Translations under genes and position numbers: made by a program
NCBI GenBank assembly: GCA_032125995.1
Contig: JAQBBQ010000161.1
Coordinates: 1 to 9,007, forward strand
Direction of reading: 5' to 3'
Source: SG8-39 sp032125995
GTDB lineage: Bacteria; Pseudomonadota; Gammaproteobacteria; Burkholderiales; SG8-39
DNA: 9,007 nucleotides
The notes under the pieces: model-generated
What the model saw: only the letters and a program-made list of their open reading frames with translations
Told to the model about the DNA's origin: nothing
The model's database searches: none
Shown here: positions 5,508-9,007 of the stretch, piece by piece
Numbering within the stretch: the first letter of the stretch is position 1
How the letters are laid out: the number at the start of each line of letters is the position of its first letter

Positions 5508-8500
5508 GTGCCTACGCTCCAGCAATACTGGGAATCTGCACAGCTTGCCCAAGCGGCCTTCGTCGATTTTCCGTTGTTGACTGATCAGGCTGTGGTGGAC
5601 ACGTTACGAGGTGACACCGCCCCTGCTGGTTACAGGTTTTCACAAACCCAAGCGATCAGATTAGTCGGGCTATCCGGCTTTTCGGTCGCCGACAACAGTG
5701 CGAATGCGAACGATGCGATCGGATTCTCGGCCACTTTGTTTAAGGACAACCGGATTGGCGGGCGGTACGTGCTGGCGCTGCGGGGCACGGAGCCGGTTTC
5801 GGTGGATGCGACGTATTCGATCCTGCACATCAGTTCTTGGGGGCTTGCGCCGTACCAGATCGCGGCCGCATATAACTACTTTCAACGTCTGATTACGCGG
5901 GTAGGTCAGCCAGTTGCGCAGGTCGACGTCGAATTTGGTCTTCTCCCACCGATAGATGGGCGCCCGTACGTGCCGGTTGTGGGGTTGATTGGCCCAAGCT
6001 CGGGATTTCTTGCGCTAACCAGATACACGGCGAACAACGCTATCGGCATCCTGGCGGGGCTCCCGTCCGGTACCAAGATTGATCTGACGGGCTATTCGCT
6101 CGGGGGGCATCTCGCCCAAGCATTGTCGAAGCTCTTCTCGGACCGGATTGAGACCGCCTATGCGCACAACTCGGCGGGCTTCTATCCGGTGAACGCCGAC
6201 GCATTCTTTCAGTTGATCGACCCCAACGTCGGCGCCTTTGATTCAACGAAGATCAAGAACGTCTTTTCGTACAACGGGAGCGAGTACATCTCCAACACGC
6301 TTCTCCACACCCAATACGGCGAACGTGTCGGCGTTGCAATCGAGGACCAGGCGCCGACTATCTCTGGAAATCATTCGATCGCGCTGCAGGCCCGCTCGAT
6401 TTCGTTGCACGCGCTTTTTGAGCAGATCTCGCCTGGATTTGACTCCGGTGTCGTGGGCGAACCGCCCAACTATCCGCGAATCGACGCGCTCATCCGGGCA
6501 AGCGCGCTCGACCATCCCTCCACTTATGAAGCGACGTTGCGTCCGCTGGTTAAGCTGTTCCTCAACCGGGATGTGACGACAACTGATCTTGAGAATTTGG
6601 AGACCTACTATAAGGAGTTGTACGCGGTAAAGGATGCGATAGGTCCGAATAGCGCCTTGACGCTGGCAACGCTCGTCGGCATGGACCTCAATGAACTGAC
6701 CGCGCCCGCGCAGGCAGCAAACGGGCTTGCTTACCGGTACGCGCTGCGCGAACTCAATCCGTTCGCGCTGCTAGGGCCAGACTCCATCTACAACGACCCC
6801 AAGACCAGCGCCACCGGGACCCTTCCTGCGTTGAACGCAGCCGGGGACCTTGATCTTTACACCTCCCCGACGGCGACGCCCGCAGGCATGACGGCGGGCT
6901 ACATCGAGGCCCGCGCGGCGTTCCTTGCGTGGAAGAACCCGGCGAACGTTGCCGATACAGGCATTCAGCACGATCCGCTGGCGAGTGAGAACTGGCGTTA
7001 CGTGGACGCTCCACAGCGCTACATGGTCGACGTCATTGGCGGCGGCGCGCCACCCGCGGCACCCCCGCGTCTGGCGGTCTTCGGCGGCGACAGCAGCGAC
7101 GCGTTGCAAGGTGCTTCGCGTAGCGATCGCCTGTACGGCGGCTCCAGCACCGATTTGCTTCAGGGCAACGCAGGCAACGACTATCTCGAAGGCGGTGCCG
7201 GCAAAGACGTCTATCAGTACACGGCGTCGAAATCCCTTCTCGGAACGCTGACCAACGACGGCGCCGACGACATTCGCGACACCGACGGCAACGGGCTTAT
7301 CCGCTACACCTACAACGAAGCAGGACTGCTCTCCGACACGGTGCGAAGCAGCGTGTTTGGCGGTGTGGGCGTCAAGACTTCCGCGACCGAATGGCAGAGC
7401 CCGGACGGGCAGTTCACGTATACGGAGAAATTCGCCGGACTCACGGCGACCATAAACAGCGACGCCGGTGGAAGTGTCTTCATCTACGACTTTGACTACG
7501 CCGAGGCAAAGACAGAAGGTTTTCTGGGCGTCCGGTTGATGGAGGACACGACCGCAACGACGAATCCTGTACGCACCTTCTACGGCGACAAGCAAGACTG
7601 GGATTCGGACAACGATCCGAGCAACGGCGTGCAGACGCAATCCGATGGCTTCGGCAATGTGATCCGCGCCGACGGACAGGAAGGGCGGCAAGACGAGTCC
7701 GAGATAGATCGGGCGGACGTTTTCAACGGCAGCGCGGTCGACGAAGTCGAACGCTTCGAGACCGCGGCGGGCAACGACGTGGTAAAGGCCGACGGACCGA
7801 ACAGCACGGCCTTGACTGCGGGTGGACGAGACATCGTCCGCGCCGGAGACGGAAGCGACGTGGTCGAAGCAGGCGGCAATGACGACTGGATTGAAGGCGG
7901 CGCGGACGACGATCTGCTTGGCGGAGGTTATGGGGACGACGTGATCTGGGCGGACGCCGGAAGCGTCAACGGCGTACCGGTCACGCTCGCGCAAGCAATC
8001 ATGGCTGGCAATGCGGGACCCGGTGTACAAGGTCAGGGCGATCTGATCACTGGCGACAGCGGAGCGGACCGTCTATTCGGCGCCGCGACATCAGATCTTC
8101 TGTCGGGCGGATCGGATGCGGACCTGATCGTCGGCGGTGCCGGTGACGACAACATCTACGGCGACGCCTCGATCCTTAGCGCAGATTTCGGATGGGCATC
8201 GACACGCATTGAGACGTTCGATGGTGGCGTTAAGGTCTACCGAGTACAGGCCACGAGCTATACCCTTTCAGGTGCTGAGCCGACGGACGCAGGTGCGGCC
8301 GACGTGATCTACGGTGGCGCCGGCGCTGACTGGATCTTCGCCGGTGCAGGCGACGACTATGTCGAAGGCGGAAACACGCTCGGCGACGAGAACTTCACCG
8401 ACGACGTCATCTTCGGCGAGGCGGGCGACGACATTCTGATCGGTGGTTCAGGCAGCGACACGTTGCACGGCGATTCCGCTTCCGTCGACGCAGCGGGTCT

Positions 8501-9007
8501 TTCTGGCGATGACTATCTCGACGGTGGCCTTGGCATCGACTTCCTCTTCGGAGGTGGTGGTGACGACATCCTGTTCGGTGGCGATAGCGGAGACCAACTC
8601 AGCGGCAACGACGGCGACGACATCCTCGTCGGCGAGCGGGGTAACGACCTGCTTGTTGGCGGCGCCGGCAAGGACACTTACGTCTACTACCGCGGTGACG
8701 GCAACGACACGGTGCAAGACCTGGATATCTCTAAGGACAGTCAGTATCTGAGCAACGTTGTGGTCGGCCCGGGCATTTTGATGTCCGAGGTCAAGTTCCG
8801 CCTCGGCTCGCTGATGATCGACTTCGGCGCAGGCGACGAACTCCACTTTGAAGGCTTCGATCCAGACGACCCGCTTTCCACTCCCGTCCTCGATTCCATC
8901 CTGTTTGCCGACGGCGACGTGATGACCTACGCCGACGTCCTCGCCCAAGGCTTTGACATCGACGGCACCGACGGCGACGACTTCATCGAAGGCACCGCGG
9001 TGACCGA
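5508..9007 (+). CDS. Giant RTX calcium-binding protein with N-terminal lipase-like serine hydrolase domain, 3' end outside window
   Basis: One uninterrupted frame runs from GTG at 5508 to the right edge: 1,166 codons and still open. There is no signal peptide, as expected for type I secretion. Residues about 1-310 are an alpha/beta hydrolase of lipase class 3 style: LALRGTE (89-95; RGT usually shapes the oxyanion hole), GYSLGGHLAQ with nucleophile Ser197, and a candidate base His289 in GNHSIAL. No clear catalytic Asp stands at the expected place between them. Residues about 320-510 are a helical linker with the NPFALLG and AGYIEARAAFLAW motifs, of a type I recall from other large RTX lipases. 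Then follow RTX blocks at 526-571, 737-818, 842-887 and 931-1071, a non-repeat insert (572-736), a haemolysin-related domain (about 1072-1150) and the start of another repeat. The likely role is a secreted, calcium-folded lipase or esterase; substrate and target are unknown. The C-terminal secretion signal would be beyond the window. Confidence 0.92.
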   Translation, partial: MPTLQQYWESAQLAQAAFVDFPLLTDQAVVDTLRGDTAPAGYRFSQTQAIRLVGLSGFSVADNSANANDAIGFSATLFKDNRIGGRYVLALRGTEPVSVDATYSILHISSWGLAPYQIAAAYNYFQRLITRVGQPVAQVDVEFGLLPPIDGRPYVPVVGLIGPSSGFLALTRYTANNAIGILAGLPSGTKIDLTGYSLGGHLAQALSKLFSDRIETAYAHNSAGFYPVNADAFFQLIDPNVGAFDSTKIKNVFSYNGSEYISNTLLHTQYGERVGVAIEDQAPTISGNHSIALQARSISLHALFEQISPGFDSGVVGEPPNYPRIDALIRASALDHPSTYEATLRPLVKLFLNRDVTTTDLENLETYYKELYAVKDAIGPNSALTLATLVGMDLNELTAPAQAANGLAYRYALRELNPFALLGPDSIYNDPKTSATGTLPALNAAGDLDLYTSPTATPAGMTAGYIEARAAFLAWKNPANVADTGIQHDPLASENWRYVDAPQRYMVDVIGGGAPPAAPPRLAVFGGDSSDALQGASRSDRLYGGSSTDLLQGNAGNDYLEGGAGKDVYQYTASKSLLGTLTNDGADDIRDTDGNGLIRYTYNEAGLLSDTVRSSVFGGVGVKTSATEWQSPDGQFTYTEKFAGLTATINSDAGGSVFIYDFDYAEAKTEGFLGVRLMEDTTATTNPVRTFYGDKQDWDSDNDPSNGVQTQSDGFGNVIRADGQEGRQDESEIDRADVFNGSAVDEVERFETAAGNDVVKADGPNSTALTAGGRDIVRAGDGSDVVEAGGNDDWIEGGADDDLLGGGYGDDVIWADAGSVNGVPVTLAQAIMAGNAGPGVQGQGDLITGDSGADRLFGAATSDLLSGGSDADLIVGGAGDDNIYGDASILSADFGWASTRIETFDGGVKVYRVQATSYTLSGAEPTDAGAADVIYGGAGADWIFAGAGDDYVEGGNTLGDENFTDDVIFGEAGDDILIGGSGSDTLHGDSASVDAAGLSGDDYLDGGLGIDFLFGGGGDDILFGGDSGDQLSGNDGDDILVGERGNDLLVGGAGKDTYVYYRGDGNDTVQDLDISKDSQYLSNVVVGPGILMSEVKFRLGSLMIDFGAGDELHFEGFDPDDPLSTPVLDSILFADGDVMTYADVLAQGFDIDGTDGDDFIEGTAVT
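7083..7220 (+). repeat. RTX nonapeptide block 1
   Basis: Residues 526-571 hold about four to five tandem GGxGxDxLx-like units, for example GGSSTDLLQ, GNAGNDYLE and GGAGKDVYQ. Such units wind into a parallel beta roll that binds Ca2+ outside the cell. The block ends in KDVYQY, the usual edge of a roll. Confidence 0.85.
7716..7961 (+). repeat. RTX nonapeptide block 2
   Basis: Residues 737-818 contain about six degenerate to good RTX units, including AGDGSDVVE, AGGNDDWIE, GGADDDLLG and GGYGDDVIW. The first units (737-760) are diverged. It follows a non-repeat insert of about 165 residues that separates it from block 1. Confidence 0.85.
8031..8168 (+). repeat. RTX nonapeptide block 3
   Basis: Residues 842-887 hold about four units such as GDSGADRLF, GGSDADLIV and GGAGDDNIY. 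A spacer of about 43 residues follows before block 4. Confidence 0.85.
8298..8720 (+). repeat. RTX nonapeptide block 4 (longest)
   Basis: Residues 931-1071 contain around eleven units, among them GGAGADWIF, GEAGDDILI, GGSGSDTLH, GGLGIDFLF and GGGGDDILF, with two short interruptions. The block ends GGAGKDTYVY followed by GDGNDTVQD, the usual lead-in to the haemolysin-type calcium-binding related domain that occupies about 8721-8955. Confidence 0.87.

Noticed and set aside
6771..8030. Minus-strand open frame of 419 codons over the RTX gene
   Set aside because: It is opposite the hydrolase-RTX frame, whose repeats are unmistakable; the antisense product has no recognisable domain.
7083..8720. 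DNA-level tandem repeat or satellite
   Set aside because: The repetition is at protein level (RTX nonapeptides) inside one open frame, with diverged DNA sequence between units.

Overview
The window is GC-rich, with codon third positions dominated by G and C. It carries a PHB depolymerase of the Ralstonia/Burkholderia thiol type, a penicillin-amidase family hydrolase, GGGGTCTGACCCC palindromes and a type I secretion ABC exporter with a large RTX protein. Together these suggest a betaproteobacterium (Burkholderiales or Rhodocyclales-like). That is an inference from gene content; there is no rRNA or other phylogenetic marker here.

Layout: (1) 1-933, minus strand: the N-terminal 311 residues of a penicillin acylase (Ntn-hydrolase) precursor, running off the left edge. 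(2) 934-1031: a short divergent promoter region. (3) 1032-2252, plus: phaZ, intracellular poly(3-hydroxybutyrate) depolymerase, starting at GTG. (4) 2253-2540: intergenic region with an array of REP-like palindromes, further stem-loops, and a hairpin that covers the ribosome binding site of the next gene. (5) 2541-4676, plus: an ABC exporter with a degenerate C39 peptidase-like domain (HlyB/LapB type). (6) 4677-4839: a more AT-rich gap where the membrane fusion partner (HlyD type) would normally be expected. (7) 4840-5505, plus: a two-TM membrane protein of unknown function with a predicted extracytoplasmic domain. (8) 5508-9007 and beyond, plus: a very large RTX protein with an N-terminal serine-hydrolase (lipase-like, GYSLGG) domain and four blocks of calcium-binding nonapeptide repeats, running off the right edge.

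The most interesting part is 2541-9007. An exporter of the type I family precedes a pair of genes separated by only 2 bases: a small membrane protein and a giant RTX lipase-like protein. Reasonable working ideas are that the RTX protein is exported by a type I system, possibly this ABC protein, and that the small membrane protein protects the cell from it or helps handle it. The HlyD and TolC components are not in the window. The composition drops in GC right after the ABC gene, which fits an assembled or transferred cassette. The first half of the window (acylase, PHB depolymerase) is ordinary chromosomal metabolism.
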